Shown one piece after another: positions 51,006 to 59,922 of a DNA stretch of 60,385 nt. The stretch's first letter is position 1; the number at the start of each line of letters is the position of its first letter. The position numbers and the translations under genes are program-made. The notes below the pieces were generated by a model, which was not told the origin of the DNA, ran no database searches, and saw only the letters and a program-made list of their open reading frames with translations. The DNA comes from Planctomycetota bacterium (GTDB lineage: Bacteria; Planctomycetota; UBA1135; GCA-002686595), in contig JAIOPM010000012.1 in assembly GCA_021413885.1 (NCBI GenBank), positions 1 through 60,385 of the forward strand, in the 5' to 3' direction.

Positions 51006-52982
51006 ATGAAACCGCTCCTCGTTCTGCTGTTGGTGCTCGCCGGCCTGGCCGCCCTCTTCTTCGCCTTCCGCTCCTCGAGCGACAAGCCGAGCGGCGTCGC
51101 GTCGCCGACGACGCAACCGGCCGAGCCCGCGAAGCCGACCAAGGGCGCCAACATCCAGGCTCCCGACGTGGCGGAAGCCCAGACGCGCACCGAGAACATC
51201 GCGCCGACGAACGCCGCCGCCGGCACCGACGCCGCGCCGGTCGATCGCTCGAACCTGCTGGTCGGTTTCGTCTTCGACGATCAGAACCGGCCGGTCACCG
51301 GAGCGACGGTCAAGATCTCCGAGAACGCGTTCATGGGCGAGGAGCTCGCGTCGGAGTTCTTCATGGGGGTCGAGAAGCCGAAGCGCAAGTCGCTCTCGAC
51401 GACGACCGACGCCGCGGGTCAGTACCGCTTCAAGAACCTCGAGCCGCGGCGCGACTACTACGTGCTCGCCACGCACCCCGACTTCAGCCCGACCCAAGAG
51501 TCCGGCGTCGCGGTGCGCGACGAAGGCGAGTCGCGCGCGCCCGACGCGATCCTGCGCGTCGGTTCGGCGCTGTACGGCAACGTGGTCGACGACAGCGGCG
51601 CGCCGGTGATCGGCGCCGAGCTCCACCTCGACTCCGCTTACGTCCTGACCGGCGATCCGAAGTCGCCCGACCGCGTCTCGGTCAAGGCCGACGCGTCCGG
51701 CCACTACGAGTTCAAGAACGTCGCCGAAGGTCCGCGCAACCTGACGGTGATCGCCGCGGGCTACGGCACGCAGGTGATCCCGAACGTGCTCTTCAAGGGC
51801 ACGTCGGAGGACCGGCAGGAGAAGGAAGTGCGCATGGGTCCGGGCTTCCCGCTCGGCGGTCGCGTGCTCGTCCAGGGCACCAACCAACCGATCAAGGGCG
51901 CGACGGTCGTCGCGATGACGTTCAACGCGAGCTCGAGCTCGCGCGGCGAAGCGCTGTCGGGCGACGACGGCTCCTTCCTGGTCGAGAACCTCCAGCAAGG
52001 CGCGTACATGCTGCAGGTCGAATACGAGTGCCACAGCCAGACGCGCATGAACCGCGTCCAAGTCGGCGAGATGAACATCGTGGTCGAGATGCGGCCGCGC
52101 ACGACCGTCCGCGGTCGCGTGGTCGACGGCTCCGGCAAGGCGGTGCCCTCGTTCACCGTCAGCGCGAAGCAAGCGAACGAAGACCCCGACCAACCGTTCC
52201 TCGAGAACCTGCCGATCGAGACGACGGTCGAGGGCGGCGACGGCACGTTCACGCTCTGCGAGTTCGATCGCGGCTCGTACGTGCTCGCGGTCGACGCGCC
52301 GGGCTTCGCGACCGCGCTGTCCGAGAAGTTCAGCGTCGTCGAGAACCAAGCCTCGGTCGAACTGACCGTGCGCCTCAGCGCCGGCGGCTCGATCAAGGGC
52401 AAGCTCGTCGATTCCACCGGCAACCCGATCAAGGGCGCGGTCGTCGCGTCCTTCGACGCCGGGATGGAAGACATCAACGACCCGCTGTTCGGCCAACTGA
52501 TCTCGTCCGGCGCGACCAAGCGCAAGACGCGCACCGACCGCGACGGCAACTTCGAGCTCAAGACCCTCGCGCCCGCCGACTACCAACTCGAGATCACGCA
52601 CCCGAGCTACTCGCGCACCGTCGTGCCGAACCTCCGCGTGATCGAAGGCCAGACAGTCAACACCGGTTCGGTCGCGGTCAAGGGCGGCGGCAAGGTCACC
52701 GGCAAGGTCTTCGACCAAGCCGGTCAACCGGTCGCGCGCGGCGTCGTCCACGTCGCGGCTTCGGACGGCAGCTCGCTGGTGCTCGACGGACGCACGGACG
52801 CGGAAGGTCGCTACACGATCGACCACGTGCCGTCGGGCAGCTACCAGATCTCCGCGTTCCGCAACGCGGGCGGCGGAGCGAACGATCCGTTCCAAGCGAT
52901 CGCCGAGCAACAGGCGTCGACCAAGGAAATCAACGTCCTCGACGCGCAAGAGATCACGGTCGACTTGACGCTCGGACGTTGA
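51006..52982 (+). CDS. Membrane-anchored protein of repeated carboxypeptidase-regulatory-like domains
   Basis: 658 residues. An N-terminal membrane helix (~2-21, PLLVLLLVLAGLAALFFAF), a Pro/Thr/Ala linker, and about six carboxypeptidase regulatory-like (Ig-type) domains. The repeated pattern is a 'GxVxDxxGxPVxGAxV' strand (for example VGFVFDDQNRPVTGATVKI, GNVVDDSGAPVIGAELHL, GKLVDSTGNPIKGAVVAS, GKVFDQAGQPVARGVVHV), each followed by TDADGxYxFxxLxPGxY. Such chains are structural or binding modules on the cell surface. No enzymatic domain is attached. A 191-bp gap with a short GGTC microrepeat precedes it. Confidence 0.87.
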   Translation: MKPLLVLLLVLAGLAALFFAFRSSSDKPSGVASPTTQPAEPAKPTKGANIQAPDVAEAQTRTENIAPTNAAAGTDAAPVDRSNLLVGFVFDDQNRPVTGATVKISENAFMGEELASEFFMGVEKPKRKSLSTTTDAAGQYRFKNLEPRRDYYVLATHPDFSPTQESGVAVRDEGESRAPDAILRVGSALYGNVVDDSGAPVIGAELHLDSAYVLTGDPKSPDRVSVKADASGHYEFKNVAEGPRNLTVIAAGYGTQVIPNVLFKGTSEDRQEKEVRMGPGFPLGGRVLVQGTNQPIKGATVVAMTFNASSSSRGEALSGDDGSFLVENLQQGAYMLQVEYECHSQTRMNRVQVGEMNIVVEMRPRTTVRGRVVDGSGKAVPSFTVSAKQANEDPDQPFLENLPIETTVEGGDGTFTLCEFDRGSYVLAVDAPGFATALSEKFSVVENQASVELTVRLSAGGSIKGKLVDSTGNPIKGAVVASFDAGMEDINDPLFGQLISSGATKRKTRTDRDGNFELKTLAPADYQLEITHPSYSRTVVPNLRVIEGQTVNTGSVAVKGGGKVTGKVFDQAGQPVARGVVHVAASDGSSLVLDGRTDAEGRYTIDHVPSGSYQISAFRNAGGGANDPFQAIAEQQASTKEINVLDAQEITVDLTLGR

Positions 52983-53014
52983 CCGGATCGCGGACGGACG
53001 CTTCGCTCTCTCGT

Positions 53015-53815
53015 GTGAGCGACCGCGCCGCCCCTCGCGTCCCCTCTCGGACTTTCGACGAGACCGCTTGGGCCGAGTTCCTCTCGAAGGAGCTCGGCTC
53101 TCGCGTTTCGGTGCGCTTCGGCCGCGCCCGCAGCTCGGTCCTGCGCGTCGTTCGCAGCCGCCGCGGAGAACTCGTGGTGCACATGAGCGCGTTCTTCGCG
53201 CGCGCGCCCGACGAAGTCCGCGTGTCGGTGTCGCGTTGGCTCTCGGTCGGCCGCCGCGCGCGGCGCATCGACCAGGATCTCGATCGCTGGATCGACGACG
53301 AGCTCACGCGCGAGGAGCGCGCGACCCCGCGCCGCGCGAAGGCGGTGACTCGCGGCCGCAACGTCGACCTCGCCGAACTCCAGGCGGAAGTCGTCTCGAG
53401 CTGCTTCAGCTCCGAGTTCGCAGAGTCGCCTCCGCCGACGATCACCTTCGGTCGCGCCGGCGCCGCTCGCGCGCGACGTTCGCTGCGGCTCGGAAGCTAC
53501 GACCCGCGCGCGCACCTGATCCGCATCCATCCGGTGCTCGACCAGGACTTCGTGCCGCGCTGGTTCGTGCGCTACATCGTCTTCCACGAGCTGCTCCACG
53601 CCGCGATCCCGATCGAGCGCGGACGCGACGGGCGGCGCGTGTTCCACGGGCCGCGTTTCCGAGCTCGCGAACGCGCGTTCAGCGACTACGCGCGAGCCAT
53701 CGAATGGGAACGCGCGCATCTCACGGAACTCCTGCGTCGTCCACGTCGCAACGCGTCGCGTCCGACGCTCGCCGGCGCGTGGCGCGCGGTGCAAGGCTGG
53801 CTCTTCCCGGTCTGA
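53015..53815 (+). CDS. SprT-like zinc metallopeptidase-domain protein
   Basis: 266 residues. A positively charged N-terminal half precedes an SprT-like domain with zinc motif HELLH (H191, E192, H195) in RYIVFHELLHAAIPIERG, then GPRFRARERAF, where a further ligand would lie. The preceding PTITFGRAGAARARRSLRLG and SYDPRAHLIRIHPVLDQDF are typical of the family's beta-hairpin region. GTG 53015 is the chosen start; TTG 52979, overlapping the previous stop, is in frame. In eukaryotes the related SPRTN cleaves DNA-protein crosslinks; the bacterial role is unclear. Confidence 0.82.
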   Translation: MSDRAAPRVPSRTFDETAWAEFLSKELGSRVSVRFGRARSSVLRVVRSRRGELVVHMSAFFARAPDEVRVSVSRWLSVGRRARRIDQDLDRWIDDELTREERATPRRAKAVTRGRNVDLAELQAEVVSSCFSSEFAESPPPTITFGRAGAARARRSLRLGSYDPRAHLIRIHPVLDQDFVPRWFVRYIVFHELLHAAIPIERGRDGRRVFHGPRFRARERAFSDYARAIEWERAHLTELLRRPRRNASRPTLAGAWRAVQGWLFPV

Positions 53816-53837
53816 GCCGACGCGCGCGACGCTTGGG

Positions 53838-54620
53838 TCACGCGTCTTCGCCGAGGCGCTTCGACGGCCAACGTCGTTCGAGCGCGTTGCGATACGTGCG
53901 GCCGCACTCGAGGCGCGCGCCGCTCGCGAGCAACAACACCAGTTCCCCGCTCTTCTGCCGCGCGAGCTCGCGCACCGCGGTGGTGTTGACCAAGAGCGAG
54001 CGATGGATGCGCAGGTAGCCGCGCGGCGCGAGCAACGCCTCGATCGCGTCGAGCGTGCCGCGCACGAGCCGTTCGCCGCCGGGGCCGCGCAGACGCACGT
54101 AGTTGTCGGCCGCTTCGATCCACTCGAATTCCTCGGGAGCGACGAGCACCGTGCGCGCGCCGGAGCGCAACACGATCGGCTCCGTGACGAGCGACGTCGC
54201 GCCGAGTTCCGCGACCAGCGCTTCGAGCCGTCGCGCGTGCGCGTCGCCCTTCAGCGCAATCTCGCGGCGCGCGCGCGCGAGCATCGCTCGGAAGCGCTCG
54301 CGATCGAACGGCTTCAGCAAGTAGTCGAGCGCGTGCAGCTCGAACGCGCGCACCGCGTACTCGTCGAACGCGGTGACGAAGACCGTCGGCGGCATGCGCG
54401 CCGGTCCCGTGTCGCGCACGACGTCGAGGCCCGAACGACCGGGCATCTGCACGTCGAGCAACGCGAGGTCGAACGACTCGTCGCGCAGCGCTTCGACCGC
54501 GCGGTCGCCGTCCTCGCACTCGCGCGCGACGAGGAAGTCGCACTCGCTCGCGAGCAGATCGCGCAGCTTCTTCCGCGCGGGCGGTTCGTCGTCGACGATC
54601 AGGACGCGCAACGGTTCCAT
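53838..54620 (-). CDS. LytTR-family response regulator
   Basis: 260 residues. Receiver domain (1-120) with D10/D11, phosphoacceptor D56 in LALLDVQMPG, T83 and K103. A LytTR DNA-binding domain at ~150-255 includes FEWIEAADNYVRLRG, YLRIHRSLLVNTTAVREL and ECGRTYRNALERR. It is encoded 7 bp after its kinase. LytTR regulators commonly control surface or extracellular-polymer genes; direct targets were not seen. Confidence 0.94.
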   Translation of the reverse strand: MEPLRVLIVDDEPPARKKLRDLLASECDFLVARECEDGDRAVEALRDESFDLALLDVQMPGRSGLDVVRDTGPARMPPTVFVTAFDEYAVRAFELHALDYLLKPFDRERFRAMLARARREIALKGDAHARRLEALVAELGATSLVTEPIVLRSGARTVLVAPEEFEWIEAADNYVRLRGPGGERLVRGTLDAIEALLAPRGYLRIHRSLLVNTTAVRELARQKSGELVLLLASGARLECGRTYRNALERRWPSKRLGEDA

Positions 54621-54627
54621 CGGCGGT

Positions 54628-55698
54628 TCACGCGGGGAAGGAGACGTGGATCGCGGCGCCGCTCGGCGCGCTCGACGCGACTTCGAGGCGGCCGGCGTCG
54701 CCGTGGATCAAGCGCAGACGTTCACGCACGCTCGCGAGACCGAACGCACGCGAGTCTGCGGCGTCCGCCGGAGCGACGCCGGGGCCGTCGTCCTCGATGG
54801 AGATGCGTACGCTCGCGCCCGACTTGTCGGCGGAGATGCGAATCGTCGCGGGACCGGTCCGCGCGCCGACGCCGTGCTGCACCGCGTTCTCGACCAACGG
54901 CAAGAGCAGGAACGTCGGCACGTCGACGCCAAGCACGGCGGGATCGATGCGCCGGTCGATCGTCAGCCGTTCGCCGAAGCGAGCGCGCTGGAGCTCGAGA
55001 TAGTCGTCGAGGAACGCCAGCTCGTCGCTGAGTCGCTGCACGGCGCGCGAGCGGCGATCCAGCACCGCGCGGAAAAGCGTACCGAGGCGCGCGAGCATGC
55101 GCTCAGCCAGGTCGGGCTCGTCGTGCAACGCGGCCGAGATCGCGTTCAGCGTGTTGAAGAGAAAATGCGGAGCAAGGTGAGACTGCAACGCGGCGAGGCG
55201 CGCTTGCGTCAGCGAACGTTCGAGTTCCGCGCGCCGCAACGCCTCCACACGGGAACGCGAGGCGTGATCCCACGCGACGCAAGCGAGGAGCACGGCCCAA
55301 TAGAAGACGACTCCCGTGTTGAACTTGAATGCGAAACTCGACCGGAGCTCGCCGACGAACGATCCGTTGCCGAAGCGCACTTCGCGCACCGCCGCCGATG
55401 CGATGCCGAAGAGCACGATGTGGAGTACCGCAACCGCCGCGCTCGCGACGGCGTGCACGACGAGGGAGCGACCCAGGCGTGCGGCGGGAAGCGCGAAACG
55501 GCGGGCGAGCGCAAAGATCGCCGGCACCAGGGGTGCCCACGTCCACCAAGCCATCATTCCGGTCGCGACGGCGTCCGCGACCGAGATCGGGTGGCCGAGC
55601 TCGGCATAGCCGAAGTACATCCGCGAGGTCGACAGGAGTCCCAGGAGCGTCAGCACGCCCGCGACGGCGAGGCTGACGCGTAAACGCGAGGAGTTCAT
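54628..55698 (-). CDS. LytS/YehU-type sensor histidine kinase
   Basis: 356 residues. Four membrane helices in the first ~145 residues (for example VSLAVAGVLTLLGLLSTSRM, LLACVAWDHASRS at the end of the last). A His_kinase domain follows with H178 in LQSHLAPHFLFNTLNAIS. An HATPase domain has LLPLVENAVQHGVG and IEDDGPGVAP. The ligand-binding part is purely membrane-embedded with no extracellular domain. The gene pair is transcribed leftward and is divergent from the secreted NHL-like gene. Confidence 0.93.
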   Translation of the reverse strand: MNSSRLRVSLAVAGVLTLLGLLSTSRMYFGYAELGHPISVADAVATGMMAWWTWAPLVPAIFALARRFALPAARLGRSLVVHAVASAAVAVLHIVLFGIASAAVREVRFGNGSFVGELRSSFAFKFNTGVVFYWAVLLACVAWDHASRSRVEALRRAELERSLTQARLAALQSHLAPHFLFNTLNAISAALHDEPDLAERMLARLGTLFRAVLDRRSRAVQRLSDELAFLDDYLELQRARFGERLTIDRRIDPAVLGVDVPTFLLLPLVENAVQHGVGARTGPATIRISADKSGASVRISIEDDGPGVAPADAADSRAFGLASVRERLRLIHGDAGRLEVASSAPSGAAIHVSFPA

Positions 55699-55833
55699 GG
55701 GAGCTCGACCAGCATGTCACACGACGACGAGGCGCGACGCTCCGCGTTCGTCCCGGGAGAACCACCGTTCGTCCCACGCGGAGTAGCGGACGTCTTCGCG
55801 CGCGCTACGCCGTCGCTCGAAAGGACTCGCCCC

Positions 55834-57006
55834 ATGCTCGAATTCACGAAACTCGTTCTCTGCGCAGCCGCTCTCGCTTCGCTCTCGCGCGCGCAGGGCG
55901 ACCTCTTGGTCACCAGTCGCTTCACCGACGAAGTCCTGCGCTACGACGCGTCGACCGGCGCGTTCGAAGGCGTCTTCGCGTCCGGCGGCGGCCTGGACAA
56001 TCCGGTCGGGCTGACGTTCGGCCCCGACGGCAACCTCTACGTCGCGAGCGGCGACAACGATCAGGTCCTGCGCTACGACGGGACGAGCGGTGCGTTCCTC
56101 GGCGTGTTCGCGTCCGGCGGCGGGCTCGCGGCGCCGCGCCAAGTCAACTTCGGTCCCGACGGCGAGCTGTACGTGGCGAGCGGCGCGACGAACGCGATCC
56201 TGCGTTATGACGGCGTCGACGGAACGTTCCTCGGCGTGTTCGCGTCGGGCGGCGCGCTCAACGGACCGACGAGCTTCACGTTCGGCCCCGACGGCGACCT
56301 CTACGTCGGCAGCGTGATCACCGACAAGCTCAAGCGCTTCGACGGCACGACCGGCGCGTACCTCGGCAACTTCGTCAAGACCGACCTCAACGGCCCCCAC
56401 GACCTCGCGTTCGGACCGGACGGACTGCTCTACGTCACCAACGCGTTCAACAAGCGCGTGCAGCGCTTCGACGGCGCGACCGGCGTCTTCGTCGACACGT
56501 TCATCCAAGATCCCGCGTTCTCCGCCGCGCTCGGAATGTGTTGGGACGAACTCGGTCGCCTCTACATCGCGAACCAAGGCACGAACGAAGTGCGCCGCTA
56601 CGACGGCCGCACCGGCGCGTACTTGGACAGTCCGGTCGCGAGCGGTTCGGGCGGACTCTCCGGTCCGTTGTTCGCGACGTTCACGCCGTGGCCGCGGTTG
56701 CGCGCGCTCGCGCCGACGCCGGCGAGTTCAGGTACGCCGAACTGGTTCGCGATCGGCGGCGCGACGCCGGGCGCGCTGCTCACGCTCACGGGGAGCGCGC
56801 AACCGTCGTTGCTCGCGCCGGCGTGTTCGCACGGGATCCCGCTCGGCGTGCCCGAGCTGTCGATCGGCTTGGTCGCCGACGAATCCGGTCGCGCGTTGCG
56901 GCTGTGGACTCCGCCCGCGACGTCCGCGAACTCACGCTTCTTCGCGCGCGCCCTCGAACCGGCCGCATGCCGCTCGAGCGGCATCGTCTCCGCGGTGCTC
57001 GACTAG
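55834..57006 (+). CDS. Secreted NHL-like beta-propeller protein
   Basis: 390 residues from ATG 55834, which has AAAGGA 9 bases upstream and gives a standard signal peptide (MLEFTKLVLCAAALASLSRAQ); an ATG at 55714 would bury it. Six or more blades of ~40 residues carry the pattern LTFGPDGNLYVASGDNDQVL and VLRYDGTSGAFLGVFASGGG. The last ~100 residues (FAIGGATPGALLTLTGSAQP) form a separate beta module with two cysteines that is common at the end of secreted planctomycete proteins as far as I recall. The stop shares CTAG with the convergent BY-kinase-like gene. Confidence 0.85.
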   Translation: MLEFTKLVLCAAALASLSRAQGDLLVTSRFTDEVLRYDASTGAFEGVFASGGGLDNPVGLTFGPDGNLYVASGDNDQVLRYDGTSGAFLGVFASGGGLAAPRQVNFGPDGELYVASGATNAILRYDGVDGTFLGVFASGGALNGPTSFTFGPDGDLYVGSVITDKLKRFDGTTGAYLGNFVKTDLNGPHDLAFGPDGLLYVTNAFNKRVQRFDGATGVFVDTFIQDPAFSAALGMCWDELGRLYIANQGTNEVRRYDGRTGAYLDSPVASGSGGLSGPLFATFTPWPRLRALAPTPASSGTPNWFAIGGATPGALLTLTGSAQPSLLAPACSHGIPLGVPELSIGLVADESGRALRLWTPPATSANSRFFARALEPAACRSSGIVSAVLD

Positions 57007-57716
57007 TCTCCCGCGACGCCGGTCACGCACGTGCCGAGCACGTTGCCGCCGAGCGTCTCGAGCATCGTGTGCGTCTGTTCGACGTACTGGCGCGGCGTCG
57101 TCGACAACCTGACGACCAGCAACACGCCGTCCGCGATCGCGCCGAGCAAGCTCGCGTCGCTGATCGCCAACGCCTCGGGCGCGTCGAGCAACACGTAGTT
57201 GAAGCGCTGCTTCAGCTGCGACAACACGATCTTCATGCGGTCGGACGCGAGCAGCTCCGACGGATTCTTCGGCGCGGCGCCCGCGCCGAGGATCGCGACG
57301 CCGGCGACCGACAGCGAACGGACCGCTTGGTCGAGCGACAGCCGTCCCGACAGCAACTCCGACAAGCCCTGACGTCGCGGCATGCCGATGATCTCTTCCG
57401 CGCCCGGCGCGTGCAGGTTCGCGTCGACGATCAACACGCGCGTGTTCGGCATCTCGGCGAGCGCCATCGCGAGGTTGATCGACGTCACGGTCTTGCCTTC
57501 GCCCTTCAACGCGCTGGTGATCACCACCGTGCGCGGCGCGCTTTCGGGGTTGAGCGCGACGATCGAGTTGCGCAGCGTCCGGTACTGCTCCGCGCGCGGC
57601 GAGCGCGGGTGCGTCACCATCACGGCGTCCTCGCTCGTGATCGGCGTCTTGCGCGCCTCCTCGGGGTCGGCGACTTGGAGCGGAGCGTTGTCGGTCGTGT
57701 TCTTGGTGGTCGGCAT
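57003..57716 (-). CDS. CpsD/CapB-like BY-kinase/ParA-type ATPase
   Basis: 237 residues from ATG 57716 (57773 is possible but adds a basic tail). The P-loop is VVITSALKGEGKTVTSINLA (K75), Walker A' is VLIVDANLHAP (D98, usually DADLRRP) and Walker B is YVLLDAPEAL. SPRAEQYRTLRNSI is the characteristic motif before the P-loop in tyrosine kinases of polysaccharide export. The C-terminal tyrosine cluster and the membrane adaptor domain (Wzz) are absent, so it may depend on a partner encoded elsewhere. Its stop overlaps the NHL-like gene's stop in CTAG. Confidence 0.88.
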   Translation of the reverse strand: MPTTKNTTDNAPLQVADPEEARKTPITSEDAVMVTHPRSPRAEQYRTLRNSIVALNPESAPRTVVITSALKGEGKTVTSINLAMALAEMPNTRVLIVDANLHAPGAEEIIGMPRRQGLSELLSGRLSLDQAVRSLSVAGVAILGAGAAPKNPSELLASDRMKIVLSQLKQRFNYVLLDAPEALAISDASLLGAIADGVLLVVRLSTTPRQYVEQTHTMLETLGGNVLGTCVTGVAGD

Positions 57717-57818
57717 GGGTTGGTTTCGGCGCCGGGCAAGCATGCTGATCGGCCGCCGACAATCCAGCCCCAAGATGATTCCGCCGGCCCGAGCGCTTCG
57801 TCCCCGCCTCGGGGGAGT

Positions 57819-59831
57819 TCAGAAGCCGTCCGGAAGATCCTGCAGGCGCAGGTCGAGCGGACGAGTCGCCGGCGCGAGCGGCCAGGCTCGCGAGGCGAGC
57901 GCTTCGAGGAAGCGCGTCCGCTTGGCCGCGCGCAGCGCGTCGCGAACCTCGCCGAGGAACGCGTCCGCCGCGGCGCGGTCGCCGCGCGACCGCAGGACCG
58001 TCCACGCGCGCTCGATGCCGCGGCCGAGCGGATCGGACGGCGCCGCGTCGCTCGCGAGGGAGCCCAACGCGACGACCAGGGCCTCGCGCGCGCGCGCGCC
58101 GACCTGCGAGCCGGCGAGGCCGCCGACCGCGAGCCAATCGACGTTCGGCGGCGCGCTGAAACGCGCGAGCAGAGCTTCCGCCCGAGCGTCGTCGATCCGC
58201 GCGAGCCGCGCGTCGAGACGATCGAGCACGTCGCGCGGGCCGGCGTCGGTCGCACGCTTCTTCGCCGCGTCGAGCAACGCGTTCACCGCCTCGAGTCGAC
58301 CACGACGGCGCCAGAGATCGATGCGTTCCTCGACCGCCTCGAGGTCGGCGCGGACGAGCGCGATGAAACGATCGACGAGCGCATCGTCGGGCCGCTCCGC
58401 GCGCCACTCGGCGTCGAACACCGCGAGCGCGACGTCGGTCGCGAGCGCGGGTTCGCGCCATTCGCGCGGCACGTCGAGTCCTGCGCGCGCCCACGCTTCG
58501 ACGAACGTCACCCCGCGACCGCGCTGCATCTCCGCGGCGAGCAACGCGCGCGGCGCGGCGGCTTCGACGCGACCGAGCGGTCCGGGCGTCGCCGCGACGA
58601 GGTACGCAAAGCCCGCGGCCGCGACCGCCGCGCGTTCGACGCTCGGCGCCGGATTCGCGAGCGCCGCGCGAGCCGCCTGATCGAGCGGCGCCGACGCCGC
58701 GCGCGCGAGCGTCGCGACGCGCAAGCGCCACGCGAGTTGTTCGTCGGTGCAGCGCTCCAGACTCTCGCCGAGCACGTCGAGCGGCCGCGCTCCGTCGGTC
58801 GTGTCGCCGAGGCCGGCGAGCGCACGTCCGCATTCCGCCGCGACGAAACGCGCGCGCGAACCGCCGCGTGCGAGCGCGGCTTCCGCGCGGCGAACGAGCG
58901 CTCGCGCCGCGTCGACCGTACACAACGCCGGCGCGACTCGACCGCGCGCCGCGGCGAGCGTCAGACCGGAGAGCGCCGCGACATCGCCGTCGAGTCGAAA
59001 ACGTTCGGCGAGCAGCTCGATCGCCGGCGCGAAACCGACGGCGGCGACGGCGCGGGCCGCGCGCTCGCGTTCGCCGACGTCGGGCGAATCCAACGCGGCC
59101 TTGGTGCGCAACAGGATCCACTCGGTCGCCGAACGCGGCTCCGCGACGCCGATGCGCGCGAGCACCGCGAACGCACGCGTCTCGCCGTTGCCATAGAGCC
59201 AATGACGCGCGCCGAAACGCCGCGCGGTCGCGGCGACGAGCTCGCCCCACGCGCCGGTGCGCAGCTCGGGCTCCGCGCGCGGCAACTCCGCGTCGGCCGC
59301 GAGCCCGAGATCGATGCAGAGCGGCACCGCGTCGCCGCCGGCGAGAGCTCCGCCGCCGAGCCCGCCGCGGCGCGCGAGCAGATCGACGAGTTCCTCGAGC
59401 GACGCGCCCGCGAGTTCGAGCCGCAGCGGTTGACGTGCTTCACCCGCGACCGGCGTCGGCGCGGCATCGGTGACCGGCGGTCCGTCGGAGCCGCCGAGCC
59501 AACGCTCGACGATCGCTCTGACCGCGCGCACACCGCAGTCGCGAACTGCGACCTCGGAGCCGAGCGCGAGACGCCGCGCGAGATCGAAGTGCCGGTCGTC
59601 GCCGCCGAGCGCGAGCGCCAGCCGCGCGCGCGGCTCGAGTTCCGCGTTGGGCAGTTCCGCGTTGGGCAGGAAACTCGCGAGCCGTTCGAAGTCGTCGACG
59701 GCGAGATGCGCGGCGAGCCACCGCTCGGCGCCCTCGCGCTCCTCCGCCCGCGACGAAGCGAGGGCCGAGAGCGAACCTGCGACGTCGGGAGCGAGCGCTG
59801 CGAGCGCCAGCATCATCGAAGCAAGCCACAT
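57819..59831 (-). CDS. Secreted helical-repeat (HEAT-like) protein
   Basis: 670 residues from ATG 59831, which starts directly with a hydrophobic signal segment (MWLASMMLALAALAPDVAGS); an ATG at 59948 would overlap the start of accC on the other strand. The rest is Ala/Arg/Leu-rich helices in ~35-residue repeats (RARLALALGGDDRHFDLARR; ERAARAVAAVGFAPAIELLA), consistent with HEAT/ARM-type solenoids; a short insert at ~130-200 has strand-like sequence. A 15-bp in-frame tandem duplication (59638-59667) encodes the doubled PNAEL. Function unknown; a protein-interaction scaffold is likely. Confidence 0.72.
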   Translation of the reverse strand: MWLASMMLALAALAPDVAGSLSALASSRAEEREGAERWLAAHLAVDDFERLASFLPNAELPNAELEPRARLALALGGDDRHFDLARRLALGSEVAVRDCGVRAVRAIVERWLGGSDGPPVTDAAPTPVAGEARQPLRLELAGASLEELVDLLARRGGLGGGALAGGDAVPLCIDLGLAADAELPRAEPELRTGAWGELVAATARRFGARHWLYGNGETRAFAVLARIGVAEPRSATEWILLRTKAALDSPDVGERERAARAVAAVGFAPAIELLAERFRLDGDVAALSGLTLAAARGRVAPALCTVDAARALVRRAEAALARGGSRARFVAAECGRALAGLGDTTDGARPLDVLGESLERCTDEQLAWRLRVATLARAASAPLDQAARAALANPAPSVERAAVAAAGFAYLVAATPGPLGRVEAAAPRALLAAEMQRGRGVTFVEAWARAGLDVPREWREPALATDVALAVFDAEWRAERPDDALVDRFIALVRADLEAVEERIDLWRRRGRLEAVNALLDAAKKRATDAGPRDVLDRLDARLARIDDARAEALLARFSAPPNVDWLAVGGLAGSQVGARAREALVVALGSLASDAAPSDPLGRGIERAWTVLRSRGDRAAADAFLGEVRDALRAAKRTRFLEALASRAWPLAPATRPLDLRLQDLPDGF
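59638..59667. repeat. 15-bp in-frame tandem duplication
   Basis: Bases 59638-59652 and 59653-59667 are identical (AGTTCCGCGTTGGGC twice). The duplication adds five residues (PNAEL twice) to the secreted helical-repeat protein without breaking it. Confidence 0.9.
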
Positions 59832-59922
59832 GGCCGAGAGCGTAACCGACGCGGTTCGGTCGCCGGCGTGCGCGGGTTCCGACGCGACGACGACGAAGCG
59901 CGGCGCTAGGCTCTGCGCGCTC

